Positions 42,432 through 56,557 of a stretch of DNA of 64,000 nt are shown piece after piece. This DNA comes from Picochlorum sp. 'celeri' (taxonomy: Eukaryota; Chlorophyta; Trebouxiophyceae): contig JAACMV010000005.1 in NCBI GenBank assembly GCA_010909725.1, forward strand, positions 62,001 to 126,000. Reading direction: 5' to 3'. Under the pieces are notes generated by a model. That model saw only the letters and a list, made by a program, of their open reading frames with translations. It searched no databases and was not told where the DNA came from. Each line of letters opens with the position of its first letter. The stretch's first letter is position 1. The position numbers were made by a program, and so were the translations under genes.

Positions 42432-45400
42432 ATGTTTGGCCTTTCCATCCAGACAAAGCGCCCAGGATGCATTTTATCACTGAAAGTTGCAATACAGAAT
42501 GATAGGTAAATTATTTATCCCGAAACAACGCTAAAGATATCGTTTACTATACGATGCTGGTTCAGTTGCAGTGAGTCAAAGTTAGAGTTTCCTTTGAGAG
42601 TGCACTTGGAGGGTCTTCGATCTGCCCTGGATCTTTCGGATGCCATTAGAGACTCTTTAAAGCTCGTACCTATTCCTGAGAAGTGTAAAAACCGATTGAT
42701 TGATGATTCGAAGAGAAGGTGTGACGAGGTATTGGGCGACGCTCTTATCCAGGAGCTTGAGCTGGAGTCAGAAGTGAGAGGGGCACTGCCCGACTTTCTC
42801 GGGGATTCTTTGTGGGATGAGATACAATGCTACCAAATCCGGTCCTTAAAATTAAATGACGCTGTGGAAACATTGTTGCACCGGAGCGATTTATCTTTGT
42901 TCAAATCTCTTCGTAGGTTGAACTTGTCTGGGAGTGGAATTTCCACACTGCCAGACAGATTTCTTCGGTCCCCACTCGAATTCATCGATATAAGTAAAAA
43001 TAGGCTATCGATTCTTCCAAAGGGGATTGGAAACATCAAATGCCTGAGGTATTTGTGTGCTCAGGAAAATATTCTTACTATTTTACCAGGAGAGTTGAGC
43101 CAGTGCATGGAGCTGGAGCACCTTGACCTGAGTTCTAACAGATTATCGAGTATATTGATATCCTTTTCTGAATTTCGAAAACTTAGATATCTGAACCTTG
43201 ATGAAAACCCATTGGAATCCTTTCCTGATATTTCTCGCTGCATTAAGCTAAGTAATGTCTCTTTTTCAAATGTCAACATGTGGTACAGGGAAAATGATCT
43301 CGGAAGTAGGACAATCGAAGTAACTTGCTCGTTTGAACGAAAGGCTACGTCAAATTCTTTCGTGGTAACCTTATTTGGGCCTAGGCAGTCTGATCCACTG
43401 CAGGAGTTTTACAACCTTGCCTTATGTGGCACTACTCACCACCCCCTTGTTATTGGAGCAATCAGTAAGTACGGAGAATCATGTCAGACCTTAAACTTCT
43501 TTCTAACGTGCTAGTTTTCTTGTAGGAACTATGGCTGAGTCGAGCTCTTTCAAGCAGGCATTGATTAAGAATGAGCAAGCTTTGAAGAAACTGAATCTCA
43601 TGGTAGGTCCATGTCCAGAATGCCACCACAATAAGAATCTAGATGCACTTCGTATTTATCTTTTCATAATATTGCAGATTTTGAGTGAAGATACCGAAAT
43701 CGTGACCCAATCTTGCTCAATTTTAGGTGTGTTTTGCTTATGCCAACTCAACTTGCACCTTTGCACCGATGCAAACACGTCGCTGCAGCAGTTTCAGTAA
43801 CGCTTTCACTGGTTTTCAGGAACTCTCGCGGAATTTGACGGAGAGACTGCGAATACTATTATTGACTCTCATGGAGGGTTGATGCTCTCGCTTTTGGAAA
43901 AGGATAAAGAGAGACAGATGGCAGCCTTGCATGCTCTGGAAACGTTGACCAGATTCTCGTCATCTCCAAGCAGACGTTTCTCATCACTAATTTCTTGGTC
44001 AGAGGGTATACTGAGCAGTTCTAATAGCTCGGTCGATCTAGTTGTAGCTGTTCTGCGGTTGCTAGGAAATATTGGGCAAGCAAGATGAAGGCAAAACACT
44101 TTTGATGTCTAGCTCAACCATCACGGATAGATCCACAATAATTGTATGCAGCAGAATCGTAGTGCTAGTGATTGTAAAAACGAGGATATTCTGTACGCCT
44201 CCCATACGCCTTCTGTCTGGTCTAGGTTTGCATGACAGGATTCCTGTGCATGGAGGACTCCCATCAGTTCAATCGAGAGGAGTTAGAATTTTGTCATTGG
44301 ACGGGGGAGGTATGAAAGGACTGGCAAACGATTCGCCTGTTGAGAGATATTGAAAAGCGTTCAAATCGTCCATTGCACGAACTTTTCGATCTCGTGGTCG
44401 GAACTTCTACTGGTGCCCTTTTGGCAGTTGCACTCATGATTAAAGGGATGACTTTGCCTGAATGTGAGGAAGTTTACAAAGAGCTGGGAACTAAGGTATT
44501 TAAGAATCCTGTCCACAACTCGGAAAATGATGAATCTTGGATGAATGTTTTCTACAGAAGTTTACACACTAAGACAGAGCACGTGAGGGCTGTTGTTGTA
44601 GGCTGCAAGCATGACACAGGTAATAGTATAGACCTCATTCAAATTTGAAGAATGTATCCGGTAACCCGATGATGTTGCTTTTATTTGTAGGCATCTATGA
44701 AGATTTGTTGAAGGAAAAATGCAAAATACCGACCTTAGGCCCCTACTGCTTCGATTCCCTGTTAGACACTTGTGCATTAAATATCCCAAAGGTGGCATTA
44801 GTTTCGACGCTGACTAGTGTTTCGCCCGCTCAGCCATATATTTAGGAACTATGAATATTCTTCGAGATCAGGGGATATTAACAGATTGGGTAGCAGCAGT
44901 CATGAAATTTGGCAAGCCGTTAGGGCATCCTCAGGTGAATCACTTGTTCCATTGCTGCTCGTAATGCAATAAATTTATATAGATACGCATCTGACCTCAC
45001 TTATCTTTTGTAGCGGCTATATATTATCTTGATGAGTTTGAATTTCGGGAAACAAATTTCAGGATGGAGCACTGGTGGCAAATAATCCCGGTCTGATAGC
45101 GTTGCAAGAAGCTCACCACATTTGGCCTGATGCCCACATCTCTCTCTTGGTCAGCGTGGGGACGGGATCAGGCCCTGTGTCAGAAAGGCAAAAAGGAGTC
45201 TCATCTTATATTGACACAGGGTCTGCACTTCTTGAGAGTGCTACGAACGTTGAGGAGGTGCACAAATCACTGATGGTGATTAGCAGTATTTTACCTGGTC
45301 TCCAGTATTTCCGCCTGAACCCTGTAGATGTCCGCTGTGAAATGGAACTTGACTGCGTGGATCCTCAGAAATGGAGGGAACTTGAATTGGCCTCAGATGA

Positions 45401-45476
45401 ATATGTGGAGAAGTCTCAGGAAAATATGAGAAAATTGCCAAAGCGATGGAAATGTGATGGTACGCATTGGTACTAG
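42432..45476 (+). CDS. LRR-ARM-patatin lipase (plant phospholipase A-I / iPLA2-like), frame broken
   Basis: Exons: 42432-42505, 42572-43464, 43526-43602, 43678-43726, 43820 onwards, then about 44680 and 45010-45476. N-terminal MFGLSIQTKRPGCILSLKVA, LRRs (LEFIDISKNRLSILPKGIG), a stretch of armadillo-like helices (TQSCSILGTLAEFDGETANT), then patatin: RILSLDGGGMKGLA, GTSTGALLAVAL (nucleophile Ser) and QDGALVANNP (catalytic Asp). The plant homologue hydrolyses galactolipids and phospholipids. Four single- or double-base length changes (near 44084, 44325, 44844 and 45063) shift the frame inside conserved blocks. Neighbouring genes show the same fault, so a consensus error is more likely than gene death. 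Ends 54 bp from the convergent ATIC gene. Confidence 0.72.
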
Positions 45477-45530
45477 ATACCTCAATGATAGTCACAAGCG
45501 AGTGTTACATTTGTCTCCAATACCAGCCTA

Positions 45531-47390
45531 TCAATGTTTAAAATGTCTCACCCCTGTTGTCATCAGTACAACTCCGTATTGATTGCAACAATCTATTGCA
45601 TCTTGATCCCTCATGCTGCCACCTGGATGGACAATGGCCTTCACTCCTTTCCGGAATGCAATTTCCACCGAATCATTCCAGCTAATGGGAAGAACGCATC
45701 TGATGCCATGACAGAACCTTCTATTTCGTCACCTGATTTTTCAATCGCAATCTCTACGGATTTTACCTATTTGGTTGCCCCACTTCCCATGGCCTAGCAA
45801 CTTTTCGGTCCTTGGCAATAGTTATTGCATTACTTTTCACATGCTTGACGCCGAGCCAAGCGAATTTGAGATCTTGAAGTTGCTTCTCGGATGGCTGTTT
45901 CTCTGACACACAACCAAAATCAATCTCCTCAGGTGTCAGGCTGTCAGCACCTTGTGACAACCAACCTCCTGCAATCTGTCTGTATTGTGCCCCTTGTGGT
46001 GCCCGAGCTTTTGCCTCTAAAATCCTCAACTGCAGAGAAAAAGCAAAGTAGAGTAAGACTAAAACACTGTATATTGACAGCAAGGATACCTATTCAAACG
46101 TACTGTTTTTGATTTCCCTTTGAGAACCTCCAAACCCTTTTCTGTGTAACCAGGTGCTATTACTATTTCGTAGAACATCCGGGTTTCTCCATCAGTAGGG
46201 CTGCGGAATTCCCTTATTTCCCTTGCTAAATCCTCATCAACGACTCTATTGAAAGCGACTATTCCACCAAACGCACTGATTGGATCTGCAATCACGGACA
46301 ACCTGTACGCTTCAAGTAGGTCATCTCTAGAGGCAATCCCACATGGATTTGTATGCTTTACAATGACACAGCTCGGTTCGGAGAAGTCACATACGGTACT
46401 GAATGCTGCGTCTGCATCCAGGTAGTTGTTATATGACATCTCTTTCCCATGATGCTGAATAGAAGAGGCAACGCCTCCAATGAGATTTTCACGGAGAGAC
46501 TGGTCAGTGTAGAAAGCAGCACTTTGATGGGGGTTCTCACCATACCTAAGATTTTGCTGCAGTTTCATAGGTATGCAAAGTTCTGGGGCTGGGCTGCCTC
46601 CGTCATACTCCCGCCAGAGCCATTCAGCCACCAAGGAATCATATGAAGCTGTGTGCTGGAATGCCTTCCATGACAAATACCTCTGATGCCTCTCCAGGCT
46701 GTCCCTATCATCGCTAGCGAGTAGACGAAGAAAACTAGGATAGTCTTCTGGATCAACAAGGACTGAAACGTGAGAATGGTTTTTCGCAGCTGCACGAATC
46801 ATGGCAGGGCCACCAATGTCAATGTTCTCAACTCCTTGGTCAAAAGTGACGCCTTCCATCGTAACAGTTTCCCTGAAAGGGTACAAATTAACCACAAGAA
46901 CATCAATCAGAGATATTCCATGCGTTTCAATGGCCTCCATATGGCTCTCATCATCTCGCTTCGCAAGCAACCCCCCATGAACAGCAGGGTGGAGCGTCTT
47001 CACCCTGCCATTCAACATTTCTGGGAATCCAGTGATTTCGTCGACACCTCGAACTGGCAAACCAAAGTCTTTGATCGCTTTTGCACTCCCACCGGTAGAT
47101 ATGATCTCATATCCTAGATCATGAAGTCCTCGAGCAATTTCCTGCAAGTTGGTTTTGTCTGATACTGAGATGAGCGCTCTCTTCTTCTCGCTCCCTCCAG
47201 CTGCAGCCATGGATAATATGGATTTGCCTCTTATAGCCTGTGATTGCATTATTTTAGGCGATTTTGACATCTTGCGACTGAATCCTTGGGCACTCTTGGT
47301 CTGCCAAAGTGAGTGCATGCGGCTGTCCGTCTTTGGACTGAAACAATTGGAAAGGCTTTTCAGATGCGATCTACTATGGAACACCTTCAT
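45531..47390 (-). CDS. ATIC: AICAR transformylase / IMP cyclohydrolase, plastid-type
   Basis: Exons 46104-47390 and 45531-46029 (74-bp intron). Bifunctional: last two steps of purine synthesis, AICAR to FAICAR to IMP. About 65 N-terminal residues before KKRALISVSDKTNLQEI are Ser/Lys/Arg-rich and acidic-poor, as expected for a chloroplast transit peptide in plants. Marks: HPAVHGGLLAKRDD, LRYGENPHQSAAFYT, VKHTNPCGIAS, GGIVAFNR and, near the end, the NAITIAKD block. Beyond 45805 the family sequence (GSGQPNR, ASDAFFP, HPGGSMRDQDAIDCCNQYG) is found in shifting frames; at least five single-base changes break it. The C-terminal AICAR-transformylase part is therefore unreadable as one frame. Confidence 0.87.
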
Positions 47391-47906
47391 CCTGATGAAA
47401 ATAAGCTATATATCTCTGCTTAAATATTTATGCGGCTCCTGTGATCACACAATCCAGTGAAATGGTGCGGCTTGTGACTCCATTTCCAAGTCCCATTAAT
47501 GAATATCCTAGCAGGCCTGTCGGACGTCCATTGCAATCGTACCATTGGCAGAGCACTCTGCTCGGCCTGCAGGCCACAGCTGTGACACAACAGATTGGCG
47601 AAAGTCACGATAACGGTTCAAATCACGACTGACCCGTTATGTAACAATCCACCGCAGGAGTGTCTATTATATAAACAACAACTTTGCTGTATGCATTTAT
47701 AAGGTGAGATTAACCCATGGTCTCAAGGATATCGATATCGAGGTGCCCTTTCAATCCAAGAACAGACCCTCCTAGACTCTCGTCTGCATCACTGATGGGG
47801 AACAATATGGCCCATCACACCAAATATTAGCATCTCGAATATAGTTGCATGTATCTTGCATTAAGTCACTCGACACGTACGTCGAGGTTTTAGGAAATAC
47901 AGTGAA
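47391..47906. other. Intergenic region between divergent genes
   Basis: About 515 bp between the ATIC and FAB1 starts; no supported gene. It must contain both promoters. Confidence 0.4.
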
Positions 47907-50900
47907 ATGGCCAAGGCAGAAGAAATAGTTCAGGAGCACGTCGCAGCACAGCTGCGGAAGCTCTCTGATATTCATCAAAGTAAAATGGTTGCCCAAATAG
48001 TTGATCTTTGGGGGGTCTCGGAATGGGAACAGTGCTTATGCAGTATTCCGTTTGAAAGTGGTGACATCAACTGGGCTATGTACTCTCCATCGCATGGGAA
48101 TAAGAAGAGTCTCGAAGATCTGATACATGTGGAATTCGTTTTAGACGATAAATGTCATGTTCCGATGCTAGACATTCTGGATGGATTTGTGATTCGGCAG
48201 GATGTTGCTCATAGGCGCATGAGGAGATGCATAGAGAACCCAAGGATTCTCATATTTTTAGGGGCCCTTGCCCAAACAGACGATGATGGGATCGCAACCT
48301 TTGATGGGATGAAGAACTCAAAAGGTACAGAATTTCTCGACCTCATAGAAGAAACGTCTCCAGACGTGATTTTGGCAAGCGATAGAGCAAGCCATAGCCT
48401 TGTAGAGACTTTGTTCCAGGGTGGCATCACTTTGTTGTCGGGCATCGATTCGGACACCTTGTTTCTAATGAAATCTATGTTTGAAGCTGAGTATCATACT
48501 GACCTGGGGCATCAAGAGACGAAATCAGGCCCTGATTTTGCATTTGGGGTCTGCAGTCAATTTCTTGCAGACAAAGTGCTTTCGACTAATGATGATGATG
48601 ATGATGATGATGATGACACAAAGTACAGCGGAGATGAAGCTTCAACGCTAAATCGAATATATGAAGAACCATTTTGCAAGATAATAACAACATCTGCCTG
48701 TTCTAAGACCGCTCTGGTGCATTATAGTTGCAGTGAACAGTTTACAAAATTGGCCCCACTCATCAGATGGTTGATGTTGAGTACTTGTTGGAAATATCTT
48801 GAAGTGTCTTTCTTGATAGACTTTTTTACATATCAAGGAAGTAGACCTAAATTTGAAGCATTTTTGAGGAGGGCGAACTGTCTAATGCTGGAGAGAGAGA
48901 GAGAAATTGGTTCATTGTCGACATCAATGTTCTCGGGATACAAATCTTTTGGAAAGGCTTCCAGTGTCGATGATATTGAATCGGATCATCATCCGAACAA
49001 GTTTTGTACTGCGACATTTTGTTTCAATCCTGATAAGGAATTTCTTTGTGAAGCTGCTCACCAGCATTGTGTGGATACTTATGGTTTAGAAGGTATGATA
49101 AACTACTGGAGACATTTCTCAACTTTTTAGCAAGTTCCGTTTCACATTCGCTCTTTGTCTGGTATAGATCTTTCAATAGTGGAATACTTCATGGCTGCCT
49201 CGCCGAGGAATATTAAATGCACTCATCCAGACTGTGGCTTTGATGTGTGTGCACATAAAAGAGCGTTTGTGTCAAACAAGAGTTCCGTTACAATCTCGAG
49301 TTTGTATATGGATGGTGAAACTACTTCAGTGAAGAATGATGGTATATTTATTTGGGTGGAAAATACAACGGATTCTTGTAGATATCCTTTGAAGATGTCT
49401 CGCACATCCACGAATCTGTCTATTAGTCATCTTCTGAGTCTCATAGTTTGTGGAGGTTTATTTTCTCTGGAAGACGACAAATCGCAATTATGTGTTATGA
49501 AAGAAACTCTTATCGTAAAATTTGCTTTCCAGGTTCTGAGTCCGTATTCTTTTGTCTTGCCAGAGAAGTCTCAGAGCATTAATGAGCACAGGTGGATACA
49601 AGATGACCTGGAAATTTTGCAGGTGAGGTGTGAATATTTAAGCAATAAACAGATATGTGTCTGATGATTTATCTCACTACTCCAAAGTGGCAAATTTCGA
49701 ATATGCAGGCGCTTTTGGAGGATATATCAAACTCTGTCAGGGAAACAGAGTTAAGTTTAGATCAAGTAATAGATGTATTGTCTAATCTTCAGAGCGAGGT
49801 GTGTATATTGATAGCGAACTTGTCCATGTTTGCAATTACTAGTGTAGTGATGAATCCGATGATGATCACTACAGGTCTGCTCTCTGTCTGAGCTTTTTCG
49901 AGATGGAGCAAGGATGAAGAACTACTCTACGCATCTCCTAACTTTGGACTCTGTGCACTATCTGATTAGTATTTTTTTTGTCGTTATTGACTGCTGACTG
50001 CAAAAGACTGAGAGCTTTGGGGATAGATGAGGAAACATCGGCTCACTTTTTGGAGATCGATGCACCAGAGCAGAAGAAGGACTGTGATGAGGAAAGAAAA
50101 GTCAATGCAGATCCTTCAGCCTGGTTGCAATCTCAATTCAGCGAAGAGCAAAAACAAATCCTTGCGAAGATGATAAAGATTTCACGTTCAAAGTTAGATG
50201 GACCAGCAACTTCCCTCGTTAGGCTCCATGATATTTCATCAATTGACAGCATGAAGGGGTCATTCTTTTGGGATGGTGATAATTGGCGGTTTCACCACGG
50301 AGACAAGAGTTGCTCTATGATATCGTGCTTTCTCTCAAGCAGGTAAGATGCCTGTGTTTCAATTTGACAACTGAATCTGAATAGCATACTCAGATTATCT
50401 CTACCAACGCAGAATGTATTACAATTTTGTGGACAGTGCTCTGACCAACTTACACCACCTGCATGGAAAATGCAATGATTGGCTTGAGATATTGTCACGG
50501 ACTTGCGAGGTGCCTGAAACTTGTCAGATTATCTTAGGCGACTCAAAGTTAGAGTCTTACTGTGCAATGCAGTTCCACGCTCTTAGGGAGATAGGCATCC
50601 AAGGTGGCAACGAGACATTTCTGATGTCAATGAGAAATTGCCACCCATGGTCGGCAACAGGCGGCAAATCAAATGCCTTCTTTGCGAAAACATCAGATGA
50701 CAAGTTTATAGTTAAACAAATCAGCAAATCCGAAAGACAATCATTTATCGATTTCAGCGAGGAATATTTTCACCACGTAGGCTTGGTGTTGGAGGATTGC
50801 CAGCAGCGTTCGGGTTTCGCAAAAATCTTCGGAATGTTTCGAGTACGTCGATCTTCATCCATCAAACAAATTTTGTCTCATTCTATATCGGTCCTTGCAG

Positions 50901-51472
50901 GTTTCCTCTGGCGAAGGTCTGAAATCGCGAAATGACCCGATTGATTTCATTGTCATGGAAAACGTCTTTCACTCCAGACACTTTGACCAAGCGTACGACC
51001 TCAAAGGCTTCTCTCGAGAACTTCACGAGCGCGGGGACGCCCAACAAGCAGTTCTCGTCGACGGCAATCTCAGATCCAAAATACAGAAGTATCCCATCTT
51101 TGTATCCTTGGAATCTAAAAACACCTTGATGAGGTCGATGAAGTTCGACACAGGTGCGTTGTTCGCTAGACGCATAGACAAAGAAGAAGATCGCACTAAC
51201 GGGATCATCGAACTGTGAATGCAGATTTTCTAGGAAAAGTTAATGTGATGGATTATAGCTTACTCGTCGGTATAGATACAAGTACAAATGAAATCATCGT
51301 GGGCATTGTTGATTACCTTAGACGGTACACCCTGGATAAGCACATCGAAAGTTGGGTCAAATTGTTAGGAGCAGCAGGTGAGAAGCCCACCGTAATCTCG
51401 CCTCCACAATACGCCAGTAGATTCCGAGAAGGAATTGAATCCTATTTTACAACGGTGCCATATAATTTTTAA
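47907..51472 (+). CDS. FAB1: PI3P 5-kinase FAB1 (PIKfyve type, no FYVE domain)
   Basis: Exons near 47907-49092, 49168-49622, 49709-49798, 49875-50342, 50413-50842, 50901-51153 and 51225-51472. Makes PI(3,5)P2 on endosomes and vacuoles. There is no N-terminal FYVE finger (as in plant FAB1C/D). The TCP-1/Cpn60-like domain includes ILIFLGALAQTDDDG and SPDVILASDRASHSLVE; a cysteine-rich region has CTHPDCGFDVCAHKRAF. The lipid kinase has NAFFAKTSDDKFIVKQISK (ATP lysine), DFIVMENVFHS, AYDLKGFSRE and VNVMDYSLLVGIDTSTNE. A GAT microsatellite (48590-48615) encodes nine aspartates in a row. A T8 run (49972-49979) seems one base long: the frames on both sides do not meet. Confidence 0.85.
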
Positions 51473-51484
51473 CCCTGTATATAA

Positions 51485-54400
51485 TTAGACGGGAACGTGC
51501 TCAAGAGAATACACTGCACACACAGCATCTTCACCTCCCGACGAGAGTTTGAGCGAAAATGGAGAGAACGCTAAGCACTTGGTCGGCCCAATAGGCTGTC
51601 CTAAAATCGATGTATGAGCTCTAACTACTCCAAGTTGCTCCCCTTTTGCTGACCACACTTTCACAACCTGTGAAGAAGTGGCAGTTGCAAAGATTGGCGC
51701 ATGGGAGTGCTCTTGAATCACTGTCATTGTGCCTTTTGAATGCCCATCGATGTTCTTGTCCAGCGTAATGGAACCATTTGGAGTGGCCATGCGATTATCG
51801 AAAAAGTTGATGCGGCCACTTCTATGACCCGCTATAATGGTTCGCTCATTCTCTGTCAATTCTGGTATCACCCCTATGACATCCTTCCCAAGAGATTGTT
51901 TGGATATCGACTTGTTTGATCGCATGTCAAACATTTCCAGTATTCCGCCATCGTCCAGCGTGTACAAGCGAGAGCCCAAATTCGAAGCCTTGATTTGTCG
52001 ATATTTGCGCGATGGATCTTCAGTTGTGGACACAAGTTCGTTCACGCAATATTCCCTGTGTAGATCCCATACGTTAACGGCGTTCCTGCCAATCTTGGTT
52101 TTGAACGCTCCTGCGAACAGAGAGCCGCCCAAATAGTCCTTGGACAGTGCGTAAATTGGCTGCTGGTGACGGTTTCCCTGCAATAGAACATCGACATAAT
52201 ACATCATACCATTCAGCTTAGACGAGATAAACGCTATTTTCTTACCTCGGTTCCAATTGACTGCCAGGATGCTGCAGGCATTTCACATCCAGACTTTGCA
52301 AAATATCTCCAGACTGTGACGTTTCCGTTGCGACAGCAAGCCAACAGTAATTCATTATACAGATCATTCAAGCGAAACATGCTCCTTACTGCTGATATGT
52401 TCGTGGAATCTCTAGTTGCGTCGAACTGATTTAATAGCTTCGCTTGCAAATAATCGAAAACTCTTATCCTGCCTGCGTTGTCCGCAGTCACGATTTGAGG
52501 CTTGAAAGGTTCTAAGAAGATCGCTTCTATCGCAGATCCGTTGGTATTGATGGCATGAACTTGCTCCCGCAGTCGAACTTTCTTGGAACTACGACATCTT
52601 GATATTCCGCTTGATTTCTGCATATATGGATTGGAAATTATTGCTGTTTTGGGAAATCGGATACAGTGACTTTCTGGAACGCACCAGTTGCTTTCTGATT
52701 TGGAGCTTTGTTGGAGTGCAGCTTCTCAACCAAGAAATGCCTGGTTCCTCTTCCGCCAGTGGGGAAAGAAGTGGCCATTTATAGTACTGTTGCCCTATGA
52801 AATTGATTGATGACATTAGGTTTCCTCGGGTTCTAATATGACTTCCCATCTGAAATTGCTGCAGTTAGAGATTGGAAAGTAAGACTCGTTAGAAATTTCA
52901 ATAGGTAACAATTGAACGTACATTGTCTACTCTCGTGCTATCATCCCTAGGCATCACTGTCAATCTCTCGTTTTGGAGTGATTTTCCCGAAGAATGAGAA
53001 AATGAACGCCAGCTTTTCGCCTGCCATGATTTGGGCAAGAAGGACATTCCCGGAGAAGCCATACCTTTGGAGTCCTCTGCTTTCTTTGCTGCTGACGACA
53101 GATCTGGGGCAATTGACTTTGCCAAAGGTACGTTGCATTTTGGAATTTCTTCCATACCTAGATCCATCAAAGCTTGCAAAGCTTGTGCACGTACATCCCA
53201 TGCTGGATCAACAGCTAGAATAGTGAGGCCGTTTACAAGCAGACCTGCTACAGGATCGTGCCCAATGTCTGGGTGGTCAGCTGCAAAAGAGAAAAAAAAA
53301 AGCACAATCATTCTGGTTCGTCATCTTCAGCAGACGACATATATATACATCACAATATTTTGGACTGTTGCAACTTTACCTGTGTTGGAGAAAGTATTGC
53401 CGTCATCCACTGAATGTGCTTTTTTGTGCACCTGTGATTCGTCTGGTGCTGACAATTTACAATGCAGATCCTGTGCGCTGCTTGAATTCATTTGGCGCAA
53501 AATAGGCGCTGACTTGCACACCCCGCCTTCAATTTGATCATTGATAATTTGTTGCCTTACTTGAGTAGACATTTCCCTACTAATCCACGCGGAGTTCGAT
53601 GCTGCAGCTCGATAGAGAGTGCGGACTGTCTCACACCTAACTAGTTGACTACCATCGTAGATGCCTTCCAGTAATCTGCATATGACCGATTTTTCGATTT
53701 CACTGGGGTTTTCAGGCCCATGCGAACTTTCAGACCGAATCTGGCAATTGCAAAGAAAAAATAAAGCAAATTAGTGGACGCATCACCAGCAATTCCAGGG
53801 CAAACGTCATCTCCCTACCTGAAATACACTTCCTAAGGCAAACACTACAGATGCCCTGATATTCGGAGAATCAGCCCTAGATAAATCAATCAGCAAATCA
53901 AATACCTACAAGAACACAAATAAATGAGGTTTCAGTGGAAAAACAAGGTCAAGCAAGCAAAACTCACCTGACTCTCCACTGCAAGGCTCCATATTTCCTG
54001 CACATCTTCACAGAGATGCCCCACACATATGATCAGCCATTTGAGAAGTAGCTCCAACTGTTGACTACCATCAGATCCCATGCGTTGTGTGCTTGAAAAA
54101 GCTGCTGCAGTTGCAGGGATCTGCGCTGAACATGTTTGCAAGAGTCCTGCCTGCGCACATAGGAGTTTTCCCTTCTTATTGTTTCTGCAGATGGCTGCCA
54201 GAACAAAGGCTGCTTGAGCTCTCGACTCGGGAACAATTTCAGCGTCATCAGATTCCAAATGCTTTATGAAATATAAATATCCACCGTCCTTTGTGAGATC
54301 ATTTTGAACCTGCAACAAGAAGCGCATTTGCTGATGAAAAATGACACAAAGGACAACTGGTATAGACTCCAGGCATTCAAAAAAGAACCTCTTACCTGTG

Positions 54401-56219
54401 CATTCATGTCCCAAGACACGATTTTCGCCCAAATAAATACCAATGTCTGTCTCAAGTCTGTGGCTGAAGTTTGCAGGAGTTTCAAAATGTAAGGGAAAAT
54501 GCCAACTGCAACAGGGGAAGATTTGTCAGAATCCAGGCATATCACATGTTCACATTTCATGCTCTCCACCATACCAGAAAGTGCCAAATCCACAGCCCAA
54601 GAACCCATATCAATAAATCTACCGAGTAAAACCAGAGCACGAAGCCTGTGCACCTGGCTCAAAAGCACCTGAAGAACAATAGGGAGCTGCTCCGGAGGAG
54701 ACTTTTCAACACTTCCATGATCAAGCCAAAGCTCAAAAGCAGTTAACTGTTCACTAAAAAACGGAGATGGCTGATATTCTTTCTCTGCACTATTTCCTTC
54801 CAATATACCAGGAAGCTGCAATAAGCAGGTTTCCGCTGCCATGTCCCACGCAAGCCACATTGGGTGCTGGTCCATCAGAGGAAGTCTTGGATGACTTACT
54901 GGTGAACAACCCAATACTTCGCAGGATTCTCTGAGCTAGAAGAAAATTTCTGAATAATGATGCCACCAATAGATCCTGCAACATACCGACGATTAAATAC
55001 CATGTCTGTCTACCAATCGGCAGTGATAAAGACTCACCTGGCGAAATAATCTTTGGAAAAGTGATCTTGGAAGTACGTTCCATGCAATAGTGTCAGTGAT
55101 GGCTGTTGAATATCCAATTCAATTCTCCCAAAGGGGTTTTCCTATCAGTTTGCTTTCCCGGAATTCTGTCGATGATCTCCTTTGTAATGCCTTCGCTGTG
55201 TAGGAGACATTTTGAACAAAACCAATGCAGGGCAATCTTGATTGGAGTTGTTAGACAAGATGTAAACAGGTCAGCGGGGGAAAGCTGGATCCTGTGGTAG
55301 TAATTCGTTTTCAGAACATGCACACATCAAAATGGTATCCTTTAGGGGATCTCCAGTAGCACTATTTGTCTCTGACTTTTTCCTGTCCCATTGATCCCGG
55401 CCAGTACTGGAGAAAAATTGCTTGAAACTACTGAGTATTTGACCGGCAATCGAGCAATCAAAAATATAGATAGCAGGACTTCCAACCCAGCTTTGCAGGT
55501 CGTAGATCGAAAGTGGAATATACTGAGTATAACTCTTGTTAAATACCCATATCTCTCCATTGGCTGTAGGCCGTGGAACACCATGGCCATTATAGTGAAA
55601 CAAAACCCTCTCACCTTTTGCAGAGCGACGACAACTACTCACTAGCTTTTTCACATCATCAGTTGTAGGATCCAAATGCATCTTATATTTCGCTCTAGGT
55701 TGCCATCGCTCATACTGCGCTTGCAAGTTCTTCCCAATGGTGTCCAGAGCTTTAGGAGCTTGCATAGAGAGAGGATCTACCCAGCATTCAACTCTGGCAC
55801 AAGGAGATATTTTGATCACATCTGGAGGGTCTACACCGATGTTCAAGCATACTACCAGAGCAACTGCAGTCGTCTTGAGCCTGTCTTTCTGTCTCCATTT
55901 CGAGACGAGACCAGCCTCGGGTGGATCGATTTCCACCACGGGCAATCGCAAGCCATGTCTGATGTCTGAGAACAAAAGCTTTGAATTCCCCGCAGTATTG
56001 TACAACGCGGTTAGCGCAGTAACCCGCGCCTCCTGCAAACCCAGCACGTTCGTCACGAGACTCGAAGACCGCAGACCCCTGACAGGATGCCACAAAGAAT
56101 CACACTGTGCAGAATTATAAGGACAATCATACCTCTTCAGGAAAAGTTAATCGCTCTGACAAACTCTCTAGAGGCGTGCTCTGGGTTGCCCGAATATCCT
56201 CTGTCTCTTCTGAACTCAT
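51485..56219 (-). CDS. RAPTOR: RAPTOR, regulatory subunit of TOR complex 1
   Basis: About ten exons. It starts [20 protein letters not shown] (56133-56219). Exon 2 (55038-56104) holds the caspase-like RNC domain: [32 protein letters not shown] (His) and [14 protein letters not shown] (Cys). HEAT repeats follow ([57 protein letters not shown]), then a serine-rich linker, then WD40 repeats ([16 protein letters not shown] to the end). RAPTOR presents TORC1 substrates such as S6 kinase. Three single-base shifts break conserved frames (near 54905, 55105 and the C5 run at 55275-55279). One 69-bp HEAT-region intron (54506-54574) has no stop. Confidence 0.9.
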
Positions 56220-56557
56220 TATTATTGGAGCACACAAAGTTCATACAGATATTCCGATACTATACGCTAAACACTCTTCTATATATGCACTAATCCGCCT
56301 CTATTACAAATCAGAAGTACAAAAACAATGAGAACGAGGAAGCGTTGCTGGTAGCCCTATGTACATGGGGATGGTCCCGGCATGGCCATGATGGGCGATG
56401 TCCCAGTGAACTAACCAGTAAATTACCTGGCCATGGCCATGGCAGCAACGCTCAGATTCCTGACACATTCTTGGTGGAGCAGACATGCAATTTTATACAC
56501 ATGTGATGAGATACTGGAGTCAAACAGTGTGTGAATGCACTCCTGTGGACGCGTGTC

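Noticed and set aside
44080..45476. Patatin lipase as a true pseudogene
   Set aside because: Adjacent unrelated genes show the same type of homopolymer change, which favours sequence error; left as a gene with a warning.
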